A stretch of DNA of 64,000 bases from Desulfovibrio sp. (GTDB lineage Bacteria > Desulfobacterota > Desulfovibrionia > Desulfovibrionales > Desulfovibrionaceae). The notes beneath the pieces were generated by a model. That model ran no database searches. It was not told the DNA's origin and saw nothing but the letters and a program-made list of their open reading frames with translations. The translations under genes and the position numbers were made by a program. Below, in pieces: positions 9,253 to 19,598 of this stretch; positions within the stretch are counted from its first letter, which is position 1, and each line of letters opens with the position of its first letter. The stretch lies in contig JAITRF010000034.1 of NCBI GenBank assembly GCA_031288535.1, positions 1 through 64,000 of the forward strand, read 5' to 3'.

Positions 9253-9720
9253 CTATACGGCAAAGGAAGGCAGAAGCGAACGGGCGAAAACCACCAGAAA
9301 ATCCAGATGGGCGGCCAGGACGGATTTCTTCAGAAAGGGGGAATCCGGCACAAAGCGCTGCATGAGGGCAATGGCCACGGCGCAGACGAAAACACCCTTG
9401 CACAGGCCGATCAGGGCGCCGAAGAGGCTGTCCAGCCTGGCATTCGGGCTGAATACCCGGCGGGCCACAAGCGAACATAAAAAAACCACAATCATGGCCG
9501 CAACGAAAATAATGACGTAGGAAAGCCCGGCGGCCCACCCCGGGTCGGCTATGACCCCGTCGAACTGGGGCGAAACCGTGGGATAGAAACGCCCGGCCAG
9601 GAAAAAGCCAAGAAATATTCCGGCCAGACCGGCCACCTCGCCGATAAGGCCGCGCAACATCCCGCGCACAAGAAACAGAAGCAGCAGAATGCCAAGCCCG
9701 ATATCCAGAATGCTGATCAC
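9253..9720 (-). CDS. CvpA family membrane protein
   Basis: ISILDIGLGILLLLFLVRGMLRGLIGEVAGL; GTG start at 9720. Confidence 0.85.
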   Translation of the reverse strand: MISILDIGLGILLLLFLVRGMLRGLIGEVAGLAGIFLGFFLAGRFYPTVSPQFDGVIADPGWAAGLSYVIIFVAAMIVVFLCSLVARRVFSPNARLDSLFGALIGLCKGVFVCAVAIALMQRFVPDSPFLKKSVLAAHLDFLVVFARSLLPSFAV

Positions 9721-9919
9721 AAAAACCTCCTCACAAACCCGGCCTGGATGCCGTACGCCGGATATCTTCAGCAATATGGCCGCTGTTGTCAATGGGAATT
9801 GTCGACGGGAATTTTCGGCGGAAATTTGCAATTCCCCGCAAAGCGTGCTATGCTGGCAAAGCGACAAGGCGCAGAAGGCGCAAAAATCCTGAAGCCAGTA
9901 CCGTATCGAGATTTTTTGC

Positions 9920-9954
9920 TTGACCTCGGCCGTGGCAAGTGTATATTATATACA
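9920..9954 (+). promoter_or_regulatory. Promoter with palindrome over the -10 region, upstream of CoA-transferase operon
   Basis: TTGACC 9920-9925, TATATT 9942-9947 (16 bp spacer), perfect 7-1-7 palindrome TGTATATtATATACA 9940-9954. Confidence 0.5.
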
Positions 9955-10320
9955 AATGTTCAAGGCCGACGGATGAGCTGAGAAAAAGCAACGGGACAGG
10001 CATGAGCTATCTTGTATTTTCCGCAAAAAACCTGTTGACTCCATGCGCTTTGCCGCAACGCCGCGCCCGCATCGCCCGGCGAAGAAATTACCGTCAAGCG
10101 ACGCCTTGAACCGATGTCGCCGTCAGAAATCACCATGCATACCCTGACGGATCCGCAGGGGCGACGCCGCGGGGCGATTTGGCGCGACGTTTCGCATTTC
10201 AGGCGCCTGGTTGCCTTAATCTCCCTACAGACTGCCCGGTTGAAAGGACGAGGGGCATAGCGGCTCGCGACTTTCGGTCCGTGGCTTGACAACCCGTTAA
10301 ATCCTTATCAGGAGTGGATC

Positions 10321-11868
10321 ATGGTCAAATTTATCAGTCTTGAGGAAGCCGCGGCCCTAGTGAAGGACAACGACACCCTGGCGACGGAAGGATTCGTTGG
10401 CAACGCTTTCCCCGAACAACTGGCCGTCGCCCTGAAGGAGCGTTTTCTTAAAACCGGCTCCCCCAAAGGCCTTACCCTCGTGTATGCCGCCGGGCAGGGC
10501 AGGGGCGCGGGAACGGGACTTGACCATCTGGGGCATGAAGGACTTCTCAGGCGGATCATCGCCGGCCACTACAATCTCAGCCCTTCGCTCGGAAAATTGA
10601 TTTCCGGGGACAAAGTCGAGGCCTACAACCTGCCTCAGGGCACCATCTCGCAGTTGTACCGCGATACGGCCGCCGGCAAAATCGGCACCATCACCCACGT
10701 CGGCCTCAAAACCTTTGTGGATCCGCGCCTGGACGGGGGCAAGCTCAATTCCAAGACCACGGAAGACATAGTGGAAGTCGTCAATGTCAGCGGGCACGAA
10801 CTGCTCCTGTACAAGGCCATCCCCCTGAACGTCTGCTTCCTGCGCGCCAGCTTCTCCGATGAGAAGGGCAACATTTCCCTGGAAAGGGAAAGCGTGAACT
10901 TGAACGGGCTCTCCATCGCCCAGGCGGTGAAAAGAAACGGCGGCACGGTCATCGTCCAGGTCGGCCAGATCGTGAAAAACGGCACGCTCAAAGCCAAGGC
11001 CGTGAGCATTCCCGGCATCTGCGTCGACGCGGTGGTAGAGGTGCCCTTCGAGCAGATAACCGAAACGCCCGCAAGCATGGTCGACGTCTATGCCGGTTCG
11101 CGCCGCATTCCGACCAGTTCCCTCCCCCCCCTGCCCCTGGACGAGCGGAAAATCATCGGCCGGCGCGCGGCCTTTGAACTTGAACCCAACTCCATAGTCA
11201 ACCTGGGCATAGGCATGCCGGAATCCGTGGCCATGGTGGCCAACGAGGAAGGCATCGGCGACTATATGACCCTGACCGTGGAAGCCGGGCCCGTGGGCGG
11301 AGTACCCGCCGGAGGCATGCACTTCGGCGCCTCGGTCAATCCGGAATGCATCCTGGATCAGGCCTACCAGTTCGACTTCTATGACGGCGGCGGCCTGGAC
11401 CTCGCCTATCTCGGCCTTGCCGAATGCGACGAAAAAGGCAACATCAACGTCAGCAAAATGGGCCCGCGCGTCACCGGCTGCGGAGGCTTCATCAACATCA
11501 CCCAGAACGCCAAACGCCTCTTCTACTGCGGCACCTTTACCGCCAAAGGCCTGAAAATAAAGGCCGACAACGGCAAGTTGGTCATCGTCCAGGAAGGCGA
11601 GGTAAAAAAATTCCTGAAGAAGGTCGGACACGTGACCTTCAGCGGCGAATACGCCGCCGCAATCGGCCAGCAGGTGCGCTACATAACCGAACGCGCCGTG
11701 TTCGAACTGAAAAAGGACGGCCTGCACCTCATCGAGATCGCGCCGGGCATCGACATTGAAAAAGACATCCTGAACCAGATGGAGTTCAAACCGATCATCA
11801 AAGGCACTCCGGAGCTGATGGACGCCCGAATTTTCAAGGACGCCGTCATAGGGCTCGATAAAAAATAA
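10321..11868 (+). CDS. Acyl-CoA:acetate/3-ketoacid CoA-transferase
   Basis: Fused CoA transferase family I domains; NSIVNLGIGMPESVA and related motifs. Confidence 0.9.
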   Translation: MVKFISLEEAAALVKDNDTLATEGFVGNAFPEQLAVALKERFLKTGSPKGLTLVYAAGQGRGAGTGLDHLGHEGLLRRIIAGHYNLSPSLGKLISGDKVEAYNLPQGTISQLYRDTAAGKIGTITHVGLKTFVDPRLDGGKLNSKTTEDIVEVVNVSGHELLLYKAIPLNVCFLRASFSDEKGNISLERESVNLNGLSIAQAVKRNGGTVIVQVGQIVKNGTLKAKAVSIPGICVDAVVEVPFEQITETPASMVDVYAGSRRIPTSSLPPLPLDERKIIGRRAAFELEPNSIVNLGIGMPESVAMVANEEGIGDYMTLTVEAGPVGGVPAGGMHFGASVNPECILDQAYQFDFYDGGGLDLAYLGLAECDEKGNINVSKMGPRVTGCGGFINITQNAKRLFYCGTFTAKGLKIKADNGKLVIVQEGEVKKFLKKVGHVTFSGEYAAAIGQQVRYITERAVFELKKDGLHLIEIAPGIDIEKDILNQMEFKPIIKGTPELMDARIFKDAVIGLDKK

Positions 11869-11876
11869 GCCACCCA

Positions 11877-11917
11877 GGCGCCCTCCCTCCCCCCGGGAAC
11901 GGAGGGCGCCAAATTTT
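11877..11917 (+). terminator. Rho-independent terminator/attenuator
   Basis: Perfect stem GGCGCCCTCC...GGAGGGCGCC followed by AAATTTTT. Confidence 0.75.
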
Positions 11918-11976
11918 TCCCGCCACGCGGCAGGTTACGAATTTCCCGTTAACCCCCAACAGTGAAGGAGAGAAAC

Positions 11977-12756
11977 ATGGCCTACGAGAACCTGCTTTTC
12001 GAAGTTGAAGGCAAGGTAGCCCTGATCACCATGAACAGGCCGAAAGCCCTCAACGCCCTGAACAACGCCCTTCTCACGGACCTGAACAACGCTTTGAGCG
12101 AAGTGGCCGGAAACGATCAGATCAAAGGCGCCATCATCACCGGCGCCGGCGAAAAGTCCTTCGTGGCGGGCGCGGACATCAGCCAGATGGCCTCATACAC
12201 CCCAGACGAGAGCCGGGTCTACATGGCCTTCGCCCAACAGATTTTCAACCGCATCGAGGCTATTGAAAAACCGATCATGGCGGCTGTGAACGGCTTTGCC
12301 CTCGGCGGCGGCAACGAGCTGTGCATGGCCTGCGATTTCCGCTATGCCAGCGAAACGGCGGTCTTCGGCCAGCCCGAAGTCAACCTCGGCATCATGCCCG
12401 GATTCGGCGGCAGCCAGCGTCTGCCCCGGCTCGTGAACCCCGGCATCGCCAAAGAACTGCTCTTGTCCGGCCGCAACGTGAAGGCGGACGAGGCCCTGAA
12501 AATCGGCCTGGTAAGCAAAGTCTGCGCGCCTGCCGACCTCATCCCGGAAGCCAAGAAAATCATGGCCACCATCGTCTCCAAGCCCGCGCACTCCCTGCGT
12601 TACTGCAAGGTCTCCGTAAACCGCGGCATGGACACGGACATCTACAAGGCCATCGGACTGGAACTCGAACTCATTTCTCTTTGCTTCTCCTACGAAGATC
12701 AGAAAGAAGGCATGAAAGCCTTCCTGGAAAAACGTCCCGCGCAGTTCAAGAGCTGA
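11977..12756 (+). CDS. Enoyl-CoA hydratase/isomerase (crotonase)
   Basis: ITMNRPKALNALN, AGADISQM, NGFALGGGNELCMACD, PGFGGSQRLPRLV motifs; AAGGAG RBS. Confidence 0.95.
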   Translation: MAYENLLFEVEGKVALITMNRPKALNALNNALLTDLNNALSEVAGNDQIKGAIITGAGEKSFVAGADISQMASYTPDESRVYMAFAQQIFNRIEAIEKPIMAAVNGFALGGGNELCMACDFRYASETAVFGQPEVNLGIMPGFGGSQRLPRLVNPGIAKELLLSGRNVKADEALKIGLVSKVCAPADLIPEAKKIMATIVSKPAHSLRYCKVSVNRGMDTDIYKAIGLELELISLCFSYEDQKEGMKAFLEKRPAQFKS

Positions 12757-12996
12757 ACGGAGAACGGCGGACTTTACACCGGCCCGGCGCGAAATCGCTA
12801 CGGCCGGTTTGCCTTGCCCTGCGCCGGAGCTTCTCCGGCGCGGTCGGGGCGGGTTAAGGATCTGCACGGCAAATCCTTGCGGAGCGGTTCGACATTTTCA
12901 AAGTCAACCCGCTCCATCTGATGGAAACGAAGGGAGCGGCGCGTCCGTTCCGCCGCATGTGCGGCCCGTCAACCTTGTAACTCTGGAGATGAGACT

Positions 12997-14391
12997 ATGG
13001 TTATTGGTATTATAGGCTCTCTTATCCTGTTGACGATCATCGCCTACAGGGGGCTTTCGGTCATACTCTTCGCCCCTGTGTGCGCCCTGCTCGCCTGCAT
13101 CACGGCGGGCTGGCCGCTGCTGCCCTCCTACACGGAAATCTTCATGACCAGAGGCGTTATTTACGTCAAGAACTTCTTCCCCATATTCCTGCTGGGGGCC
13201 GTGTTCGGCAAGATTATGGAAGAAAGCGGCTGCGCGCGCTCCATAGCCAAACTCTTCGCCGAAAAACTCGGTTCCAAGCACGCCTGCGTGGCCGTGGCCC
13301 TGACCACCGCCGTGCTCACTTACGGCGGCATCAGCATGTTTGTGGCGCCCTTTGCCGTGTATCCGTTCGCCTACGCCCTGTTCAAGGACGCCGGAATTCC
13401 CCGCCGCCTCATCCCCGGCTCCATCTGCATAGGCACCTTTACCTTCGCCATGACCTGCATGCCCGGCTCCCCGCAAATCCAGAACATGATTCCGGCCAAC
13501 TACTTCGGCACCACGCTCTTCGCGGCCCCGGTGTTCGGCATCTGCGGAACCATAATACTGGCCGGCGCATCCATGCTCTGGATAGGCTGGCGCCAGAAGT
13601 CCCTTATGCACGAGGGCTTCGGAGAGCTGGATCTGCGTTCCACCACGGACTTTGACGACGGCGTGCCCCTGCCCAACCCCTGGCTGGCCATGATCCCGCT
13701 GTTCGTAGTGCTGGCCGGCAACGTCATCCTGACCTTCTTCGTCATCAACACCTGGGACAACGCCATCATGGCCTCGGTGCCCAAACAGCCCCTCGGCCTG
13801 AGCAAGATCCCGGTGGCCAACTGGGCATTGTTGATCTCACTGGTCGCCTCGATCCTGGTGGCCATAGGCATAAGCTGGAAGCAGTTCTCGGCCCGCAAAA
13901 ACCTTGGCGCCACCTTAAACGCCGGGGCGATCGGCTCTCTGCTCGCGATCATGAACACGGCTTCCGAGGTCGGTTACGGCAACGTGGTCAGCTCCCTGCC
14001 CGGCTTTGAATCCGTCAAGCAGTTTCTGATGGGCATCAATTTCGGCGGCAGCCCCTTGATGTCCGAGTTCGTTACTGTTAACGTACTCGCCGGCGTGACC
14101 GGCTCCGCCTCGGGCGGCATGAGCATAGCCCTGGAAGCCATGGGCAAGACTTTCCTCGAGTGGGGCGCCACGGTCGGTGTAGGACCCGATCTGCTGCACC
14201 GGGTCGCGGCCATGGCCTCCGGCGGTCTGGACTCCCTGCCGCACAACGGCGCCATCATCACACTCATGGCCATCACCGGCATGACCCACCGCCAGTCCTA
14301 TCCCGACTGCGGCATGGTTTCGGTCGTGATGCCCATAGTGGTTACCTTCATTCTGGTGATTATCTGGACCCTGTTCGGATTCACCTCGTAA
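12997..14391 (+). CDS. GntP family permease (gluconate/hydroxybutyrate permease-like)
   Basis: GntP-type multi-TM sequence (GKIMEESGCARSIAKLFAEKLG, SGSASGGMSIALEAMG, HNGAIITLMAITG). Confidence 0.85.
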   Translation: MVIGIIGSLILLTIIAYRGLSVILFAPVCALLACITAGWPLLPSYTEIFMTRGVIYVKNFFPIFLLGAVFGKIMEESGCARSIAKLFAEKLGSKHACVAVALTTAVLTYGGISMFVAPFAVYPFAYALFKDAGIPRRLIPGSICIGTFTFAMTCMPGSPQIQNMIPANYFGTTLFAAPVFGICGTIILAGASMLWIGWRQKSLMHEGFGELDLRSTTDFDDGVPLPNPWLAMIPLFVVLAGNVILTFFVINTWDNAIMASVPKQPLGLSKIPVANWALLISLVASILVAIGISWKQFSARKNLGATLNAGAIGSLLAIMNTASEVGYGNVVSSLPGFESVKQFLMGINFGGSPLMSEFVTVNVLAGVTGSASGGMSIALEAMGKTFLEWGATVGVGPDLLHRVAAMASGGLDSLPHNGAIITLMAITGMTHRQSYPDCGMVSVVMPIVVTFILVIIWTLFGFTS

Positions 14392-14438
14392 ACCGGTTCC
14401 TCAGGCTGGCGTCATGCCGGTCGCGGAATGACATCTCA

Positions 14439-14477
14439 CAGAGCGGTTTAACATCGGAAAATGTATAAACCGCTCTG
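14439..14477. repeat. REP-like palindrome / possible terminator
   Basis: Perfect 12 bp stem CAGAGCGGTTTA...TAAACCGCTCTG. Confidence 0.7.
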
Positions 14478-14679
14478 AGTAAGTGTTACAGCGTACCAGG
14501 GCCGTTTGCGCCGGGGCCGGGTCCCGGCGGAAAAGGCCCGGCCGAAATTTCCCGGCGGCAAGCCGCGCCATGCGGGGAGTGTCGGAAAGAGCCGCGCGGG
14601 CCGGGGAACCCCCTTCCCGAAACCACGCCGTTTCGACGCCGGAAACCGGAAGGGCACTTTTAACATAAGGATACGGAAG

Positions 14680-16179
14680 ATGTTTTTTGCGAAAACAGTC
14701 GGCGCCAAGCCCCATGTCCCCACCAAGACACTTTCGTCCGCGCTTTTGTGCCTGACGGCGGTCCTCATGCTTGTTCTGCCGGAGACGGGTTTGTGCGCGG
14801 GCCACCTGCACGAGGCCAGCGAAAAACTCGGCACCCAACTCTCGGTATTATGGGTTGCCCCCTTTGTCTGCATGCTGCTCTCCATCGCGATATTTCCCCT
14901 GACCGCGCCCCATTTCTGGGAACACAACTTCGGCAAGGTGGCCGTGTTCTGGGGTCTGGCCTTCCTTGTACCCTTCGCCCTCGTCTTCGGCCCGTCCCTC
15001 GCTCTTTACGAATTTCTGCACGCCATGCTTCTGGAATACTTCCCCTTCATCATCCTGCTCCTGGCGCTGTTTACCGTGGCCGGGGGCATACGCCTCAAGG
15101 GGACGCTCGCGGGTTCGCCCCCGGTGAACACCGCTATTCTGGCCATAGGGACATTTCTGGCGAGCTGGATGGGCACAACCGGCGCGGCCATGCTTCTGAT
15201 CCGCCCCCTGCTGCGGGCCAACGCCCACCGCAAATACCGGGTGCACAGCGTGGTCTTTTTCATCTTCCTGGTGGCCAACATCGGCGGTTCGCTCACCCCT
15301 CTCGGGGATCCGCCCCTTTTCCTGGGTTTTCTGCAGGGTGTGGACTTTTTCTGGACTTTGACGCACCTTTTCCCGTCTACCCTGCTTGCCGCCTGCATCC
15401 TGCTCGCGCTGTTCTTCGCCGTCGACACGGTTCTGTTCGCCAAAGAGGGACGCCCGGCGGCCCCGAACGCATCGGGAGGGGAAAAACTCGGCCTGGACGG
15501 AAAGGTCAATTTTCCGCTGCTGGCCTGCATAGTGCTGCTGGTGCTCATAAGCGGCATATGGAACCCGCATGTGGATTTCACGTTTTACGAGATACGCGTG
15601 GAGCTGCAAAACGTCCTGCGGGACCTGCTGCTTCTGTGCGTGGCCTTTGCCTCGTGGAAAATCACCTCGCAAGAATGCCGCAGACTCAACGAATTCACCT
15701 GGGGACCGATTAAGGAAGTGGCCAAACTCTTCCTCGGCATCTTCATAAGCATGATCCCGGCTCTGGCCATCCTGAAGGCCGGCAGCCACGGAGCCCTGGC
15801 AAGCCTCATCAGCATGGTGAGCGACAACGGACAGCCCATCAACGCCATGTTTTTCTGGCTCACCGGCGCGCTTTCAAGCTTCCTTGACAACGCCCCGACC
15901 TATCTGGTATTTTTTAATACGGCCGGCGGACTCTCCGGAGTAAACCCGGAAATGTTCGCCCAACAACTCATGGGGCCGTGGGCGCCTACTCTTGCAGCCG
16001 TTTCCTCGGGGGCGGTCTTTATGGGGGCGAACTCCTACATAGGCAACGCTCCGAATTTTATGGTGCGCTCCATCGCGGAAGAACTCGGCGTAAAGATGCC
16101 CAGCTTCTTCGGCTACATGGCATGGTCGGTGGGGATTCTCATTCCGGTGTTCATCCTGCTGACTTTTATCTTTTTCTAA
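14680..16179 (+). CDS. NhaD/CitM-like sodium:proton antiporter or anion permease
   Basis: Ion-transporter superfamily sequence (NIGGSLTPLGDPPLFLGFLQGV, SSFLDNAPTYLVF, GANSYIGNAPNFMVRSIAE). Confidence 0.85.
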   Translation: MFFAKTVGAKPHVPTKTLSSALLCLTAVLMLVLPETGLCAGHLHEASEKLGTQLSVLWVAPFVCMLLSIAIFPLTAPHFWEHNFGKVAVFWGLAFLVPFALVFGPSLALYEFLHAMLLEYFPFIILLLALFTVAGGIRLKGTLAGSPPVNTAILAIGTFLASWMGTTGAAMLLIRPLLRANAHRKYRVHSVVFFIFLVANIGGSLTPLGDPPLFLGFLQGVDFFWTLTHLFPSTLLAACILLALFFAVDTVLFAKEGRPAAPNASGGEKLGLDGKVNFPLLACIVLLVLISGIWNPHVDFTFYEIRVELQNVLRDLLLLCVAFASWKITSQECRRLNEFTWGPIKEVAKLFLGIFISMIPALAILKAGSHGALASLISMVSDNGQPINAMFFWLTGALSSFLDNAPTYLVFFNTAGGLSGVNPEMFAQQLMGPWAPTLAAVSSGAVFMGANSYIGNAPNFMVRSIAEELGVKMPSFFGYMAWSVGILIPVFILLTFIFF

Positions 16180-16233
16180 ATTCGTGACAGGGTAAAACTT
16201 TTATCTCACCAGCTTAACCAGTATGAGGAAGCT

Positions 16234-17016
16234 ATGAAAAAAATCGCTGTTTGCTACAAGTGGGTGCTTTCGGACACGGACATCCGCGTCGACGAAAAGA
16301 CCCGCAGCCTGAACATGGAAAAATGCAAGTACCAGGTCAATGAGTATGACCGCAACGGCCTGGAATGCGGAGTGCAAATCAAAAAAGCCTCCGGACGCGA
16401 GCTGGTGGGGATAACCCTGGGCAAGGACACGGCTTCTTCGGCCAAAGACGCCCTCTCCCGCGGCCTGGACTCCGTCTTCTACCTTGACGACGCCGCCCTT
16501 GCCGACATCGACAAAATCGGCGCGGCCAAGGCCCTGGCCGGCATGATCAAAAAAGTCGGCGATGTGGACGTGGTGATCTGCTCCGAGGCCTCCAGCGACG
16601 ATTTCGCCCAGCAGACCGGCCCCCGCATCGCGGCCCTGCTGGGTTGGCCTTCGGTGAGCTATGCGACCAAGGTGGAAGTGAACGGCGACTCTTTCACGCT
16701 GGAGCGCAAACTGGACGACGGCATTGAGTGCGTCAGCGTCGCTGCGCCTCTGGTGATCACGATTTCTCCCGAAGTGGGCGAGGCGCCCATCCCCGGGGTC
16801 AAAGACATACTCGGCGCCAAAAAGAAACCGGCCAACGCCCTCGCCATCGGCGACACCGGCCTTTCGGCCGACGCCCTGAAGCCCGCTTCCGCAATCGTCA
16901 GCGTTCTCGCCCCCGAAACCTCGCGCAAGAGGCAGCGGATGAACCCGGACGGAGTCAGCCTGGATCAGGCGGCCGCCGCCCTTGTCAAAGAACTTTCCCA
17001 AGCCGGAATCTTGTAA
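16234..17016 (+). CDS. fixA: Electron transfer flavoprotein beta subunit / FixA
   Basis: MKKIAVCYKWVLSDTDIRVD, ETF beta family, followed by FixB, FixC, FixX. Confidence 0.9.
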   Translation: MKKIAVCYKWVLSDTDIRVDEKTRSLNMEKCKYQVNEYDRNGLECGVQIKKASGRELVGITLGKDTASSAKDALSRGLDSVFYLDDAALADIDKIGAAKALAGMIKKVGDVDVVICSEASSDDFAQQTGPRIAALLGWPSVSYATKVEVNGDSFTLERKLDDGIECVSVAAPLVITISPEVGEAPIPGVKDILGAKKKPANALAIGDTGLSADALKPASAIVSVLAPETSRKRQRMNPDGVSLDQAAAALVKELSQAGIL

Positions 17017-17028
17017 AAGGAGATCGTC

Positions 17029-17958
17029 ATGCGAGATATATGGATAGTCGCCGAAAACCCCGCCTGGGCCGCGACCCTCGTCAGCGCCGCCAAAAGCCTT
17101 GACGCGGACTGCGCCATAACCGCCTTTGTCAAAGGCGATGAAGCGGCCGCAAAAGACGCCGTAACGTACGGCGCCGCCTCCGCCTTCGCCCTGCCCCTTC
17201 CCGCGGCCGGTCTGTGGGAGGACTACGCCCCGACCCTGGCGGAAAAGGCCAAAACGGACAAACCCGCCTTCATCCTGGTCAGCGCCTCCCGGCGCGGGCG
17301 GGATCTGGCCGCAAGAACGGCCGCCCTGCTTGAGGCCCCCTGCTTCAGCGATGCCGCGCAACTGGCCCTGTCCGGCAATGCTTTCAGTTGCGGCACCTCG
17401 GTGTTCGGCGGCACGGCCGTGCGCACGTCCTCCACAAGCGCCCCGGTGGTGATAGTCACTCTGGGGGCAAAAAGCTATGAACCGGCGGCGGCGGACGCTT
17501 CCCGCTCCGGCGCGGTAGCCACCCTCCCGTACAGCGCCGGCGCCGCCAAGGTGACCGAACGCAAACCGCGCGTGAAACAATCCGTCAATCTTCCCGAAGC
17601 CGCCAAGGTGGTCGGTGTCGGACGCGGATTCTCCGAAGAAAAGGACATCGCCGCCGCGCGCGAGCTGGCCGCGGCAATCGGAGCGGAAGTCGGCTGCTCG
17701 CGTCCCATCGCCGAATTCTTCAAATGGATGCCGGAGGAATGCTATATAGGCATTTCCGGTCAGATACTCAAACCCCAGCTCTATGTCGCCGTCGGCATTT
17801 CCGGGCAGGCGCAGCACACTTTCGGCGTGCGCGACGCCAAGGTGATCGTCAGCATCAACAAGGATGAAGAATGCCTTATGCACCAGAACGCCGACTACTA
17901 TATCGTCGGGACCTGGCAGGATGCCATTCCGGCCATCGTCAAGGCGGCGAAAGGTTGA
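17029..17958 (+). CDS. fixB: Electron transfer flavoprotein alpha subunit / FixB
   Basis: C-terminal FAD domain: GRGFSEEKDI...GAEVGCSRPIAE...YIGISGQILKPQLYVAVGISGQAQHTFGVRDAKVIVSINKDEECLM. Confidence 0.95.
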   Translation: MRDIWIVAENPAWAATLVSAAKSLDADCAITAFVKGDEAAAKDAVTYGAASAFALPLPAAGLWEDYAPTLAEKAKTDKPAFILVSASRRGRDLAARTAALLEAPCFSDAAQLALSGNAFSCGTSVFGGTAVRTSSTSAPVVIVTLGAKSYEPAAADASRSGAVATLPYSAGAAKVTERKPRVKQSVNLPEAAKVVGVGRGFSEEKDIAAARELAAAIGAEVGCSRPIAEFFKWMPEECYIGISGQILKPQLYVAVGISGQAQHTFGVRDAKVIVSINKDEECLMHQNADYYIVGTWQDAIPAIVKAAKG

Positions 17959-18033
17959 CAACGGCGCGTCCAGGCCGCGAAAACAGCGGGGGATGCAAGT
18001 CCCCCGCCCTTCTCACCGACAAGGAGAAAAAAC

Positions 18034-19317
18034 ATGGCTGATTATGACGCCATAGTCGTCGGCGCCGGCCTCTCTGGTAGCACCGCGGCGTATTGCATGG
18101 CAAAAGCGGGCTTGAGCGTTCTCGTCGTGGAACGCGGAGACGCGGCCGGCACGAAGAATGTCACGGGCGGCCGTCTTTATGCCCACAGTCTGGAAAAAAT
18201 AATCCCGGGATTCGCGGACGAGGCCCCGGTCGAACGCAAGGTGGTGCGCGAACGCATCTCCATGGTGACCGACGAAAGCTGTTTCACCGCGGATTTCAGC
18301 TCCTCCCGCTTCCAGAACCCGGCCAGCGCGTCTTATACCGTGCTGCGCGCGGAGTTCGATCCCTGGCTTGCCGGCAAGGCGGAGGAGGCGGGTTGTGACG
18401 TCGTCTGTCCGGCCGTGGCCGACGAGCTTTTGCGGGAAAACGGCAAAATAACGGGCATCAAGGCTGGAGACGACGAACTGACCGCCGAGGTAGTGCTTCT
18501 GGCCGACGGGGTAAACAGCCTTCTGGCCCAGAAGGCCGGATTGAAGAAAGAACTCTCGCCCCACCATGTGGCCGTAGGGGCCAAAGAGGTGGTGGAACTC
18601 TCAAGCGGGATCATCAACGACCGCTTCAACCTGAACGAGGGAGAAGGTCTCGCCCAGCTTTTCGCCGGGTCGCCCTCCCGGGGCATGGTGGGCGGCGGCT
18701 TTTTATATACCAACAAAACCAGCCTCTGCGTCGGTCTGGTCGTGACCGTGGCCCATATGGCAAAATCTCCCGACCGTCTGCCCGACATGCTCGAATCCTT
18801 CCGGCAGAGCGCCGCCCTCAAACCGCTTCTGGAAGGCGGCAAAATCATCGAATACAGCGCCCACCTCGTCCCTGAAGGCGGCATCCACATGATCCCGACC
18901 CTGAGCGCGGACAACGTGCTCGTTTTGGGCGACGCCGCCGGGTTCTGCCTCAACCTCGGGTTTACCGTGCGCGGTATGGACTACGCCATAGGCTCGGGCG
19001 CGCTCGCGGCGGAAACCGTGATCGAGGCGAAACAAAAGGGCGATTTCAGCAACGCCGTACTCTGCGGCTATCAGACGCGCCTTGAGAACAGCTTTGTCAT
19101 GCAGGACATGCGCACGCACAAAAACGCCCCGGATTTCATCGAGCATACCCCGCGCATGTTCAAAGAATACCCGGAACTCGTGGAGAACATCTTCGCGGAT
19201 ATGTTCACGGTGTCCGGGCCTTCCAAACTGATGCTGAAAAAAGCCCTGCCCTATGTCCGCAAGGCCGGGCTGCTCAACCTCATGCTTGACGGATTCAAAG
19301 GATCAAGGGCACTGTAA
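18034..19317 (+). CDS. fixC: FAD-dependent oxidoreductase FixC (ETF-quinone oxidoreductase-like)
   Basis: YDAIVVGAGLSGSTAAYCMAKAGLSVLVVERG and downstream fixX with stop/start overlap. Confidence 0.93.
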   Translation: MADYDAIVVGAGLSGSTAAYCMAKAGLSVLVVERGDAAGTKNVTGGRLYAHSLEKIIPGFADEAPVERKVVRERISMVTDESCFTADFSSSRFQNPASASYTVLRAEFDPWLAGKAEEAGCDVVCPAVADELLRENGKITGIKAGDDELTAEVVLLADGVNSLLAQKAGLKKELSPHHVAVGAKEVVELSSGIINDRFNLNEGEGLAQLFAGSPSRGMVGGGFLYTNKTSLCVGLVVTVAHMAKSPDRLPDMLESFRQSAALKPLLEGGKIIEYSAHLVPEGGIHMIPTLSADNVLVLGDAAGFCLNLGFTVRGMDYAIGSGALAAETVIEAKQKGDFSNAVLCGYQTRLENSFVMQDMRTHKNAPDFIEHTPRMFKEYPELVENIFADMFTVSGPSKLMLKKALPYVRKAGLLNLMLDGFKGSRAL

Positions 19318-19598
19318 TGAACGTCGAACAAAAACTGTCGATAAACAAGTTCGTTGTGGACGAGGGCAACCCCCATATCGTGATCCACCAGGAAAAAATG
19401 GATGCGGAAGCCGTAAAGGCCCTGACCGTGGTCTGTCCGGCCGGCCTCTACACGCTGAACGACAAGGGGCAGCTTATCTTTGAAGTCGCCGGCTGTCTTG
19501 AATGCGGCACCTGCCGCGTAGCCGTCGCGCACCTTCCCGGCGCCATGGAATGGAACCATCCGCGTCCCTCGTTCGGCGTGCTGTACCGTTGCGGTTGA
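19317..19598 (+). CDS. fixX: Ferredoxin-like protein FixX
   Basis: NKFVVDEGNPHIVI...CPAGLYTLNDKGQLIFEVAGCLECGTCRV. Confidence 0.93.
   Translation: MNVEQKLSINKFVVDEGNPHIVIHQEKMDAEAVKALTVVCPAGLYTLNDKGQLIFEVAGCLECGTCRVAVAHLPGAMEWNHPRPSFGVLYRCG

Noticed and set aside
10357-11727. 456-aa antisense ORF
   Set aside because: Shadow of the CoA-transferase gene.
16201-17961. 586-aa antisense ORF
   Set aside because: Opposite strand of fixA/fixB (ETF); composition and lack of motifs indicate a shadow ORF.
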